DNA of 35,521 nt from Hyphomicrobium_A sp036559705 (GCA_036559705.1 DATBSP010000088.1:1-35521), one strand, 5' to 3'; shown: positions 9,518-16,350, counted from the stretch's first letter. The notes: a model not told the origin generated them from the sequence alone. Numbers and translations are program-made.

Positions 9518-9727
9518 CGCGCATCCCGCCGTACGGCTTCGCTTCAATTGCTTGGGAATTGGCCCTCGTAGGTGCGGCACACGCGGGGGCGCGGCCGGAC
9601 CGTCGGCGCAAACGGCCTGGGGCGAACAGGAATCCCGTTTACGCGGCGTTCTCTTAACGGCATCCCACCCATCCCGCAATATCCCGTGTCTTGACAATCC
9701 GTTGTCCGGCCGCCCGTATCGCGTGGC
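9518..9727. promoter_or_regulatory. lysC/ubiG divergent intergenic region
   Basis: These 210 bases separate two outward-facing genes and must hold both promoters. The stretch CTTGACAATCC at 9690-9700 carries a TTGACA hexamer on the plus strand, about 30 bases before the ubiG ATG. That is close for a -35 element, and no good -10 follows, so I do not assign exact sites. Confidence 0.35.
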
Positions 9728-10504
9728 ATGGAAAGCAGCCCGCAAAGCTCCCCGGCCGGTCCTCCGCACGGCGTACCCAACCTCGATCCGAGCGAGATCG
9801 ACCGTTTCGAGCGTCTCGCCGGCCAGTGGTGGGACGCCAACGGGAAGCTGCGCCCGCTACACCAACAGGGCCCAGCCCGCCTCGGCTTCATCCGCGACAC
9901 TCTCGTCCGCCACTTCGGGAGGCCAGACAAGCAGCTGAAGCCTCTAGGCGGGCTGGCTGTCCTTGATGTCGGGTGCGGCGGCGGGCTCGTCTCCGAGCCG
10001 CTTGCCCGCCTCGGCGCCAACGTCACCGGCATCGATCCGACCGTCGATTCTATCGCAGTGGCGCGTCGTCACGCCCAAGGACAGAGGCTTGCCATCGATT
10101 ATCGCACCGCGTCGGTCGAACAGCTGCAGAGCGGCGGCGAGACCTTCGATGCCGTCGTCTGCATGGAGGTGATCGAGCACGTGCCCGACCCGGCGGCCTT
10201 CGTGCGCAGCCTCGGACAGCTCGTCCGCCCCGGCGGCGTGCTTGTCATGTCGACGCTCAATCGCACGTGGAAGTCTTACGCGCTGGCCATCGTTGCCGCC
10301 GAATACGTTCTCGGCTGGCTGCCGCGCGGCACCCACGACTGGAAGCGCTTCGTTACTACCGATGAGCTCTCCCGCTATCTCGGCGACGCCGGCTTCGCGC
10401 CCCCAGAGCTGTCCGGCATTATCTATGATGTGATGAATGACGTCTGGCGCCTCGCCGCCGACACCGACGTCAACTACATCGCGGCGGCCGCCCGCCCAGC
10501 CTAG
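9728..10504 (+). CDS. ubiG: Ubiquinone biosynthesis O-methyltransferase UbiG
   Basis: UbiG performs both O-methylations of ubiquinone synthesis at the inner membrane, using S-adenosylmethionine. The 258-residue protein has the family opening EIDRFERLAGQWWDANGKLR (23-42), SAM motif I DVGCGGG (80-86), CMEVIEHVPDP, LVRPGGVLVMSTLNRT and the membrane-associating stretch AEYVLGWLPRGTHDW. The ending DVNYIAAA is typical. Divergent ubiG and lysC is a common arrangement in Hyphomicrobiales. The ATG at 9728 gives the normal length. Confidence 0.95.
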   Translation: MESSPQSSPAGPPHGVPNLDPSEIDRFERLAGQWWDANGKLRPLHQQGPARLGFIRDTLVRHFGRPDKQLKPLGGLAVLDVGCGGGLVSEPLARLGANVTGIDPTVDSIAVARRHAQGQRLAIDYRTASVEQLQSGGETFDAVVCMEVIEHVPDPAAFVRSLGQLVRPGGVLVMSTLNRTWKSYALAIVAAEYVLGWLPRGTHDWKRFVTTDELSRYLGDAGFAPPELSGIIYDVMNDVWRLAADTDVNYIAAAARPA

Positions 10505-10525
10505 CTAGTTGCAGCAACCTCTCGA

Positions 10526-10551
10526 GGAACCCCCAGAGAACACGCGGCGTT
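10526..10551 (+). promoter_or_regulatory. EcfG-type promoter for the small lipoprotein gene
   Basis: GGAAC (10526-10530), 17 bases, CGTT (10548-10551) is a perfect match to the promoter of the alphaproteobacterial general stress sigma factor EcfG. It lies in the gap after ubiG and 38 bases ahead of the ATG at 10590. Confidence 0.8.
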
Positions 10552-10589
10552 TCATATTGAGACGGTCTTCATTCTTCACTGGAACTTAC

Positions 10590-10859
10590 ATGGCCCAATC
10601 CATTGCAAATTCACAGCTTGTAAGAGGCGCCACAACGCTCGCTGCGTTGCTTCTCGTTACCTTGGCGCTCGGCGGCTGCCAGTCGCCCATGTATTCGGGC
10701 ACGCCCGACGACATGAGCGTGCAAGAGCGCTCGTACATTGGCCGCAACGAGCATGCCGACCAGCAGCAGCCAACCGAGGAGTCGTGGACGGCAGAGCAGA
10801 GGTACGAGTATCGCGGCGGCCGCGATCCGGTTACCGGCCGCGCCAACAGGCAGATGTAG
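10590..10859 (+). CDS. Small predicted lipoprotein, EcfG-controlled
   Basis: This 89-residue protein starts with a signal peptide (MAQSIANSQLVRGATTL, then AALLLVTLAL) ending in the lipobox LGGC, so it should be lipidated at the cysteine and anchored in a membrane facing the periplasm. The mature part of about 55 residues is polar, with Gln/Glu/Arg/Tyr-rich segments (SVQERSYIGRNEHADQQQ, EQRYEYRGGRDPVTGRANRQM). I do not recognise a family. An upstream in-frame start at 10509 would fall before the EcfG -10 element and spoil the signal peptide, so ATG 10590 is chosen. The promoter implies induction under general stress, perhaps as an envelope protein. It is convergent with the hydrolase gene. Confidence 0.75.
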   Translation: MAQSIANSQLVRGATTLAALLLVTLALGGCQSPMYSGTPDDMSVQERSYIGRNEHADQQQPTEESWTAEQRYEYRGGRDPVTGRANRQM

Positions 10860-10877
10860 GTTGAGCATAAACCCCGG

Positions 10878-11843
10878 TCAGGGACCCTGAGCGACCTGCG
10901 GCTCCGTCGCCACCCCAAAGTTCGTGGCAAGGAACTGATCGAGGCTCTTGCCCCACACGTCCCATCCTGCACGGTCATCGGCGATGTCATGGCCATCTGA
11001 GCCGTAGGCAGGCAGTGGATCGTATTCGACCTTGCCACCCCCCTCTTTCCACGCTGCCGCCATCTTCGCCGCCAGCTCGGGCCCGAAGTAGCTGTCGTTC
11101 TTTGCATAGAGCCAGAGCGTTGGTGCGCGCGCCGCGCCGGCATAGTTGTGCGCCGCCTTCACCAGCTCGCTCGCCCCGCATACCGAGTTCTTGCGCCCCC
11201 GCGCGTGGCCACCGCGGCCGCCCGCAATATTGACGACGGCAGTCATCAGTTCAGGCCGCTGCGACGCAAGGGCGAGCGACGCCCAGCCGCCGGTTGAAAC
11301 ACCGACCACGAGGACGCGCGTCGGATCGACGAAAGGCTGGCGCATCATGTAGTCAGCGGCGGCACCGACGTCCTGTGCTGCGACGATGCCCGAGCGATAG
11401 TGATCGGGATTGGCGCAATCGCCGACGGCCTCGACGAGGGTACCCCCCGTCGCCCCGTGTCCGCGCCGTTGCGGCAACACGACCGCGTAGCCGCGATCGA
11501 CGAACCAGCGCGATAGCCAATAGTAGACCGGCATCGACACCGACATGCGGTTCGATTCTGAAGTTCCATGATTGATGACGACGAGCGGATGGCGCCCCGT
11601 CATCGCGCCTGCCGGACGAAACACGGTGGCGCGCAGTGCTACGGCGGGATCGCCGCTCGGCAACAGCCACAGCTGCTCGCGCATGCGCTGCCCTTCAGGA
11701 CCAAAAGCGCCGTAAATCATCGATGTCGTATTCGCCGGCTCGGCCGCTAGTTTTTCCAATTGTGCGAGTAGCAGGCCTAGCGTCAGTGCGCCTGAGATAG
11801 CGCACGACAACGTAGCGCGTGCCGCGTGGAACTTGCTGGCCAA
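10878..11843 (-). CDS. Secreted alpha/beta hydrolase (dienelactone hydrolase or peptidase-like)
   Basis: This alpha/beta hydrolase has a hydrophobic signal sequence (ISGALTLGLLLAQL) and should act in the periplasm. The oxyanion-region motif is VVINHGTSES. The nucleophile elbow is GVSTGG (Ser183 from the start used here), the acid is probably Asp250 in YAKNDSYF, and the catalytic His is 285 in SDGHDIADD. The layout resembles dienelactone hydrolases and acylaminoacyl peptidases, so ester or peptide cleavage is likely. The substrate is unknown. The start is uncertain. TTG 11843 has a strong GGGAGGG site 5 bases upstream, while ATG 11888 has none, and TTG leaves a normal signal peptide. It stands alone. 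Confidence 0.8.
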   Translation of the reverse strand: MASKFHAARATLSCAISGALTLGLLLAQLEKLAAEPANTTSMIYGAFGPEGQRMREQLWLLPSGDPAVALRATVFRPAGAMTGRHPLVVINHGTSESNRMSVSMPVYYWLSRWFVDRGYAVVLPQRRGHGATGGTLVEAVGDCANPDHYRSGIVAAQDVGAAADYMMRQPFVDPTRVLVVGVSTGGWASLALASQRPELMTAVVNIAGGRGGHARGRKNSVCGASELVKAAHNYAGAARAPTLWLYAKNDSYFGPELAAKMAAAWKEGGGKVEYDPLPAYGSDGHDIADDRAGWDVWGKSLDQFLATNFGVATEPQVAQGP

Positions 11844-12002
11844 GATTCCCTCCCCGTCTCGACCACCGCAAAACACTCGCGCGTGCATCGCAGCAGTCGA
11901 CGGACTATCTCCGAAAATTTATAGAGTCGCTAGGAGGGGATATCGAAAAGTCAGGGATTCTTATGCGCAAATTGAATGAAAGCGAACTGCCAATCCGCAT
12001 TA

Positions 12003-12206
12003 CTAGCGGTGTCCTCCCGGCACCAACGTGCTCTCAAAAGAGATTGGATCGCTCGCCGGAAACGTATGTTCCAGCGCCGCGTCCAGCTCCGCGTCGGCTT
12101 CTTGTCGCGCTGACTTTTCCTTCCTCGGCGTTGAAGGATCCTGACCCTTGACGTGTCCCCGCTCAAGGAGATCTGGCACCGATGCACCTTTGCTCTTCTT
12201 GGTCAT
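12003..12206 (-). CDS. Small conserved protein with an 'ALEHTFPASDP' motif
   Basis: This 67-residue, highly charged protein begins MTKKSKGASVPDLLERGHVK and has a Lys/Arg/Glu-rich middle. The C-terminal stretch DAALEHTFPASDPISF resembles a motif I recall from many small uncharacterised alphaproteobacterial proteins (…LxxALxxTFPASDP…). It is soluble, with no signal peptide or membrane helix. Function unknown. ATG 12218 or GTG 12221 would add 4 or 5 residues and cannot be excluded. No EcfG-type promoter precedes it, unlike several small genes nearby. Confidence 0.6.
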   Translation of the reverse strand: MTKKSKGASVPDLLERGHVKGQDPSTPRKEKSARQEADAELDAALEHTFPASDPISFESTLVPGGHR

Positions 12207-12486
12207 CCTCAACACCATCACTTAGCCGCCACTCGATGGATATGTAGGCAGGCCGCGCAGATCCTGCCTGGCACAGGCTCAACATTGCGACCGGTGCAAG
12301 TTCTGAGACATTTTAGGGTCGCCGCCGCGACACGGACGCCAGGACAATTTGGAAAATAATCAGTATGTTATCCATCGCTGCCAGAGGTGCGGCGAAGCGT
12401 TCCAGTGCGCTCATGTTGACACGGAAGCGCCGCGTTCGCCATGTCATGCCGTTTCATCATCAAGTGTTGCGTCCCAGGTATTGCGC

Positions 12487-14064
12487 ATGTCGGTTGTCAA
12501 CCGAAGAGAAGTCCTCGCGGCTGGGGGGCCCTGGGCCCTGCTCACACTGGTGGGGGGCTTCGCACCCGCCCGCGCGGCGCCACCACCGTCACCGCGCTTG
12601 GGCGAACCGCAACCGTTCAGCTTCGAAAATTTACGCGCGCGTGCCAAGGCGTTGGCCGCTAGCCCCTACGTAGCGCCGGCGCCGTCTCCGAAGGTTGTGG
12701 ACGCCGTCACCTTCGATGCCGTGCAGGCCATCAAGTTCCGGGCCGATCGCGCATTGTGGCCAGACGGCCCCGGCGCTTGTCCGGTGCGCCTCTTCCACGT
12801 CGACAAGTACAATCCGCTCGGCGTGCGTATCAACGAACTGTCGAACGGTCAGGCGCGCGAGCTTATCTATTCGCCGGACTGCTTCGATTACAAGGATGCC
12901 GAACTGGCTGACCAGCTGCCCGCCGACCTCGGTTTCTCCGGATTCCGTGTCATGGACGGCCGCGGTAAGGAGACGGACTGGCTCGCCTTCCAGGGTGCCA
13001 GCTACTTTCGCACGTCCGGCGAGGAGCACCAGTACGGCGCGTCGGCGCGCGGCATCGCCGTCAACACCGCCTTGCCGACGGGTGTCGAGGAGTTTCCGCG
13101 CTTCGTCGAGTTCTGGCTCGACGAGCCGAATGCGGATACGCAATCGATCACGATCTATGCGTTGCTTGATGGCCCGAGCATCAGTGGCGCATATCGCTTC
13201 GATGCCGTGAAGGGCCGCGGGTCAATGATCGACATCAGCGCCGATCTCTACGCGCGCACCGATGTCGAACGCGTCGGTGTGGCGCCGCTGACCAGCATGT
13301 TCTGGTACGGCGAGAATGACCGGCGTTACGCCACCGATTGGCGCCCGGAGATTCACGACAGCGACGGCCTCGCCATGTGGACCGGTGTAGGCGAGCACAT
13401 CTGGCGGCCGCTCATCAACTCGTCGATTGTGCGCACCAACTCTTTCGCCGACGCGGCGCCCAAGGGCTTCGGCCTCATGCAGCGCGACCGCGACTTCGCC
13501 GAGTACCAGGACGACGGCGCCTTCTACAATCGCCGCCCCGGCATCTGGGTCGAACCGGCCGGAGACTGGGGCCAAGGCGCGGTGCAGCTCGTAGAGATCC
13601 CGACGACCGACGAGACGCACGACAACATCGTCGCCTACTGGCTGCCGAAGAAGCCGGTGCGCGCCGGCGACGAACTCGCCTACAAGTACAAGCTCTATTG
13701 GCAGAACGATGAGCCAAATCCACCGGTCAACATCGGGCGCGTGCTGTCAACACATGCCGGCGCCGGCGGCGTTCCCGGCGTCCCGCATCCCGACGACGCC
13801 GACAAGCGCAAGTTCGTCATCGACTTCGCCGGCGGCCCGCTGGCTGAGATGGAGCCGCGCTTCGATGTGACCCCGGTCATCACGCATTCGCGCGGCCGTA
13901 TCGACAACGCCTACGTCGTCAAGGTCGTCGGAACGAACCGTTGGCGCGCGCTGTTCGACCTGACGACCGAAGGCGACGGTCCCGTCGACCTGCGCTGCTA
14001 CCTGCGCCTCGGAGACGAAACGCTGTCCGAGACGTGGATGTATCAGTGGCTTCCAAAAGCTTGA
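12487..14064 (+). CDS. Periplasmic glucan biosynthesis protein, OpgG/OpgD (MdoG) family
   Basis: This 525-residue protein belongs to the OpgG/OpgD family, which shapes osmoregulated periplasmic glucans after the backbone is made by OpgH. It has an N-terminal signal with a twin-arginine-like NRREVLAAGG (5-14) and cleavage near APARA-A (30/31). The family opening is FSFENLRARAKALA, followed by conserved blocks such as YNPLGVRINELSNGQ, TSMFWYGEND, VWTGVGEHIWRP-like and WVEPAGDWGQGAVQLVEIPT. The family is certain. OpgG versus OpgD is not settled. A Tat-type signal favours OpgD, while family order usually pairs OpgG with OpgH, and no opgH is here. The start is ATG 12487. A TTG at 12349 would bury the signal peptide. 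Its stop abuts the next, convergent, gene with no spacer. Confidence 0.88.
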   Translation: MSVVNRREVLAAGGPWALLTLVGGFAPARAAPPPSPRLGEPQPFSFENLRARAKALAASPYVAPAPSPKVVDAVTFDAVQAIKFRADRALWPDGPGACPVRLFHVDKYNPLGVRINELSNGQARELIYSPDCFDYKDAELADQLPADLGFSGFRVMDGRGKETDWLAFQGASYFRTSGEEHQYGASARGIAVNTALPTGVEEFPRFVEFWLDEPNADTQSITIYALLDGPSISGAYRFDAVKGRGSMIDISADLYARTDVERVGVAPLTSMFWYGENDRRYATDWRPEIHDSDGLAMWTGVGEHIWRPLINSSIVRTNSFADAAPKGFGLMQRDRDFAEYQDDGAFYNRRPGIWVEPAGDWGQGAVQLVEIPTTDETHDNIVAYWLPKKPVRAGDELAYKYKLYWQNDEPNPPVNIGRVLSTHAGAGGVPGVPHPDDADKRKFVIDFAGGPLAEMEPRFDVTPVITHSRGRIDNAYVVKVVGTNRWRALFDLTTEGDGPVDLRCYLRLGDETLSETWMYQWLPKA

Positions 14065-14679
14065 CTATGCCGCGCGGTGGCGCTGCGTCAGCGTTGCCTC
14101 GAGCGGCTTCACGCTAGCGTCCGTTGACAGGGCGCGCATGCGTGCCGCGCGCACTACCGCGTCGCGCTCGATGGACTCAAGAATTGAAATACTGGCGAAC
14201 GGCCGGCTTGCCTCGATAGAGCGTACGAGCGCCAGCAGGGCGGCAAAGCTCAAAACCCCGGACGCCGCGATTGCATTCTCCCACTGACGACGCGCGGTGT
14301 CGAAGTCGGCCGGCAATGCCGTCCAGCTCTCGGTCGCGGCGTTGATGGGGTAGGCGAGGGTCCAAAAGACGATCTGCGCGGCCCCAACGGCGACGAGCGC
14401 CACCAACGACCAGCCGTACGCGGCTGCATTCCGGCGCACCAGGAAGGTATGCACTCCGATCGCTGCAGTGGCGAAAAACATGGCGACCGCAAAGATCATC
14501 CAGCCGTGATGCACCCCCTGCACCGTGATGTAGTCGGCGGGCGGTAGCCGCAATTTCCCAGACATCTCGAAGATGTGCGCGCCAGCCGGCGCCAACGCGA
14601 TCGCGGTCAATGCGACGGCGGTCAACTGCACGGCATCGAGCAAATACCAGCGGTATTGAGTGAGACGTTCACGTGGCAT
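14065..14679 (-). CDS. Four-helix membrane protein, DUF1772-like, EcfG-controlled
   Basis: This 204-residue protein has four hydrophobic segments (about 12-32, 58-80, 86-110, 138-160). Features are LAPAGAHIFEMSGKLRLPPADYITVQ after the first helix and WTALPADFDTARRQWENA before the last. These resemble the DUF1772/anthrone oxygenase-like family of small membrane proteins. That family call is from memory and weak. The last 40 residues are basic and cytoplasmic. The start ATG 14679 has GGAG 7 bases ahead and a perfect EcfG promoter just upstream, so it is probably a general stress gene. Its stop codon touches that of the convergent glucan gene. Confidence 0.75.
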   Translation of the reverse strand: MPRERLTQYRWYLLDAVQLTAVALTAIALAPAGAHIFEMSGKLRLPPADYITVQGVHHGWMIFAVAMFFATAAIGVHTFLVRRNAAAYGWSLVALVAVGAAQIVFWTLAYPINAATESWTALPADFDTARRQWENAIAASGVLSFAALLALVRSIEASRPFASISILESIERDAVVRAARMRALSTDASVKPLEATLTQRHRAA

Positions 14680-14686
14680 ATCGGAT

Positions 14687-14708
14687 CTCCGCGCCCCTCA
14701 TCGCGGAG
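14687..14708 (-). promoter_or_regulatory. Leader hairpin covering the ribosome site of the DUF1772-like gene
   Basis: On the minus strand CTCCGCG, 8 bases, CGCGGAG form a perfect 7-base-pair inverted repeat. The second arm contains the GGAG ribosome site. The likely transcription start (about 7 bases after CGTT) lies at or inside the first arm, so whether the hairpin forms depends on the exact start. Confidence 0.35.
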
Positions 14709-14709
14709 C

Positions 14710-14734
14710 AACGCCGCGGTTCGACTGTCGTTCC
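14710..14734 (-). promoter_or_regulatory. EcfG-type promoter for the DUF1772-like gene
   Basis: Read on the minus strand, GGAAC (14734-14730), 16 bases, CGTT (14713-14710) is a perfect EcfG consensus, 30 bases ahead of the ATG at 14679. Confidence 0.8.
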
Positions 14735-14788
14735 TTGGGCCTTTAGACGTGCCTGCGACTGAGGCAGCGCCACGCTTGGACCGGTTGC

Positions 14789-14999
14789 TCACGTCTGAGC
14801 GAGGTTCCCCGAAGGCTGGCAGGTTGCTCTTTTTATGTAGAAATTGGGGTAGGGTGCTCCACGATCCACTTCGCACCCTGACCTGCGACGCCATCAAGCA
14901 TCCCATCATCGTCGTGTTCGGTTGGAGCGGGATGGGCTGAATCTCACGGCATGCCGCACCTTCGACGATCGAGCAGACGCTCAGCATCAGGGCAATCAC
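14789..14999 (-). pseudogene. Small exported-type protein gene broken by two frameshifts
   Basis: A GTG at 14999 has a strong AGGAG site 6 bases ahead and starts MIALMLSVCSIVEGAACREI, then reads through TTMMGCLMASQ. After SQV the sensible reading moves by one base to QGAKWIVEHP and meets a stop. A second one-base move gives NFYIKRATCQPSGNLAQT followed by TGA at 14789-14791. Joined, the three frames give a smooth protein of about 70 residues of a kind I recall from Hyphomicrobiales: a hydrophobic start, Cys pairs, a GAKW..EHP motif and a final ATC. Two one-base deletions explain the break, either a real decayed gene or sequencing errors. A near-EcfG promoter lies upstream. Confidence 0.7.
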
Positions 15000-15050
15000 G
15001 GCTTTCTCCTTGAGATCCGGGGCCGTTTGCCGCGTTTCAACCGGTCGGCT

Positions 15051-15076
15051 AACTCCGCGCTCAAAGCTTGAGTTCC
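15051..15076 (-). promoter_or_regulatory. Near-consensus EcfG-type promoter for the frameshifted gene
   Basis: Minus-strand GGAAC (15076-15072), 17 bases, AGTT (15054-15051) differs from the consensus by one base (A for C in the -10 part). It lies 51 bases ahead of the GTG at 14999 and faces it. Confidence 0.45.
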
Positions 15077-15136
15077 TGACGAGCACCCGGTCATTGGTCG
15101 CAAGCCTAACGGTCGAAATTTCCGACGGGCGATAAT

Positions 15137-15162
15137 GGAACGCGGTGCATGAGGTCGGCGTT
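15137..15162 (+). promoter_or_regulatory. EcfG-type promoter for the NepR-like gene
   Basis: GGAAC (15137-15141), 17 bases, CGTT (15159-15162) is a perfect consensus match, 49 bases ahead of the ATG at 15212. Confidence 0.75.
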
Positions 15163-15211
15163 GATCCGCTCGGCCGTTGGCGAGCGCGGGCTGCGAAGCT
15201 GGGGGGTGGGC

Positions 15212-15430
15212 ATGGTCGACGGGTTTCACTGGACGCGCGTGACATCGAAACAGCTCCGCTTCCGCTATGAGGAAGTAACGACTCTGCCACCTTCACCGCA
15301 GATGCGTGAGCTCGTCGCTGCCATCGATCGCAACCTCGACGAAGCCGTCGTCCATTCTCGACAGATGGATGCTCCCGAGAAAGCAACCGAGGCTTCCGCA
15401 GGCCCCGGCGCATATCCGCCAGGCGCGTAG
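15212..15430 (+). CDS. Small protein with NepR-like helix pattern, EcfG-controlled
   Basis: This 72-residue soluble protein starts at ATG 15212 with a GGGGGG purine run about 7 bases upstream. The core LRFRYEEVTTLPPSPQM (then RELVAAID) follows, without gaps, the pattern of NepR, the anti-sigma factor of EcfG: L-R-x-x-Y-x-x-V-x-x-x-P, a short proline turn, then a second helix x-x-L-x-x-x-I/L-D/E. The tail is Ala/Pro/Gly-rich. The similarity is weak and by eye. The EcfG promoter just upstream is what one expects for a self-controlled anti-sigma gene. No sigma factor gene is next to it, so it could be a second NepR copy or an unrelated stress protein. Confidence 0.55.
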   Translation: MVDGFHWTRVTSKQLRFRYEEVTTLPPSPQMRELVAAIDRNLDEAVVHSRQMDAPEKATEASAGPGAYPPGA

Positions 15431-15558
15431 TCGACGGCGCGCTCTGACGGCCCTGATTTTAGCAGGCATACACATCAGCATGACGGCAGGATTTGCTACG
15501 CCGCGACAATCTACGCCCGCAGCAGGGCGCGGCACTCTGCCTTTGGATGTTGCAACGC

Positions 15559-15584
15559 GGAACCCGCCGCCCCGCCCCTACGTT
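15559..15584 (+). promoter_or_regulatory. EcfG-type promoter for the response regulator gene
   Basis: GGAAC (15559-15563), 17 bases, CGTT (15581-15584) is a perfect consensus match, 24 bases ahead of the ATG at 15609. Confidence 0.8.
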
Positions 15585-15608
15585 TGCATGCCCGAAGGAG
15601 TGCCCGCG

Positions 15609-16007
15609 ATGAGCAATATTCTGATCTGCGAAGACGACGCCTTCCTCGCCGCCGACCTCTCGATAAGCGTCAAGGCGGCAGGCCACAACGTGATGGGCGT
15701 CTATGCCAACGCACGCGATGCGTTGAAAGCTGCGGGCGAGGCGACGCCCGATGTTGCCATCATTGATCTTGAGTTGGCCGACGGCCATACCGGCACCAGT
15801 GTCGCGCAGACTCTACAGGCGATGGGGGCGAAGGTCATCGTCCTCTCCGGCCACCCCAACGTCGGGGCTGGATTAGGCACTGTTCCCCACACCTATGCGG
15901 CAAAACCGGTGAGCCCGGAGATGATCGACTTCTTACTCAATCCCGGCCGCGTCGCGCGCACGAGCATACCCGAGAAATTTGCTGGCGCTCCGTTAGCGAC
16001 CGCCTAA
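15609..16007 (+). CDS. Single-domain response regulator, EcfG-controlled
   Basis: This 132-residue protein is one receiver domain with no output domain. The acidic pocket is Glu8-Asp9-Asp10 (ILICEDDAFLAADLS), the phospho-acceptor Asp53 (VAIIDLELADG), the switch Ser80 (VIVLSGHP) and the conserved Lys99 (YAAKPVS). The sequence is close in style to the receiver half of PhyR, the anti-anti-sigma factor of the general stress response, but it lacks the sigma-like domain. A receiver without output usually acts by phosphotransfer or by competing for a kinase, as SdrG does in the Sphingomonas stress response. This one lacks the FATGxY motif of that group. Ribosome site AAGGAG; a hairpin terminator follows. 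Confidence 0.88.
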   Translation: MSNILICEDDAFLAADLSISVKAAGHNVMGVYANARDALKAAGEATPDVAIIDLELADGHTGTSVAQTLQAMGAKVIVLSGHPNVGAGLGTVPHTYAAKPVSPEMIDFLLNPGRVARTSIPEKFAGAPLATA

Positions 16008-16045
16008 AGCAAGCGGCCGTCAACGGCGCGGACCAGCAAGTGAAG

Positions 16046-16070
16046 CCCTCGATCATCCGTCGGGGGTTTT
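16046..16070 (+). terminator. Rho-independent terminator after the response regulator gene
   Basis: CCCTCGA (16046-16052), a 7-base loop and TCGGGGG (16060-16066) form a 7-pair stem with one G-T pair, followed by TTTTCGTTT. It lies 38 bases past the stop codon. Confidence 0.7.
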
Positions 16071-16129
16071 CGTTTGCGGTCGCTGCGCACGCGCGCACGG
16101 AAATCATGCTGCATAGACCCGAAGTGAGC

Positions 16130-16154
16130 GGAACTCGGAACGCCGCACAGCGTT
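16130..16154 (+). promoter_or_regulatory. EcfG-type promoter for the DUF3309 gene
   Basis: GGAAC (16130-16134), 16 bases, CGTT (16151-16154) is a perfect consensus match, 28 bases ahead of the ATG at 16183. Confidence 0.8.
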
Positions 16155-16182
16155 GGGTCGAAGAAAGAAAAAGGGACGGTCA

Positions 16183-16338
16183 ATGTTGGAAACTATCATC
16201 GTCGTCATTCTCGTTCTTGCTTTGCTCGGCGCGCTTCCGAACTGGGGGCATAGCCGCAACTGGGGCTACGGGCCGTCCGGCCTTCTCGGCACGGTTCTCG
16301 TCATCGTGCTCATCATCTACCTGCTCCAGCGGATCTGA
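16183..16338 (+). CDS. DUF3309 small membrane protein, EcfG-controlled
   Basis: This 51-residue protein has two hydrophobic helices joined by the family signature LPNWGHSRNWGYGPSGLLG (residues 17-35). Helix 1 is ETIIVVILVLALLGA and helix 2 is TVLVIVLIIYLLQ. This is the DUF3309 family of tiny membrane proteins, common in alphaproteobacteria, with no known function. ATG 16183 has AAGGGA 7 bases upstream. The EcfG promoter places it in the general stress regulon, which is consistent with an envelope role. It is convergent with the MFS gene after a 12-base gap. Confidence 0.88.
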   Translation: MLETIIVVILVLALLGALPNWGHSRNWGYGPSGLLGTVLVIVLIIYLLQRI

Positions 16339-16350
16339 TCCGCTACCCGC

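Noticed and set aside
12349..12486. 46-residue N-terminal extension of the glucan gene from a TTG
   Set aside because: It would place the signal peptide inside the protein. ATG 12487 starts exactly at the signal.
14622..15413. Open frame of 263 codons on the minus strand
   Set aside because: It runs through an EcfG promoter, the NepR-like gene and the frameshifted gene. Only the 14870-14999 part has sensible residues, and that belongs to the broken gene.
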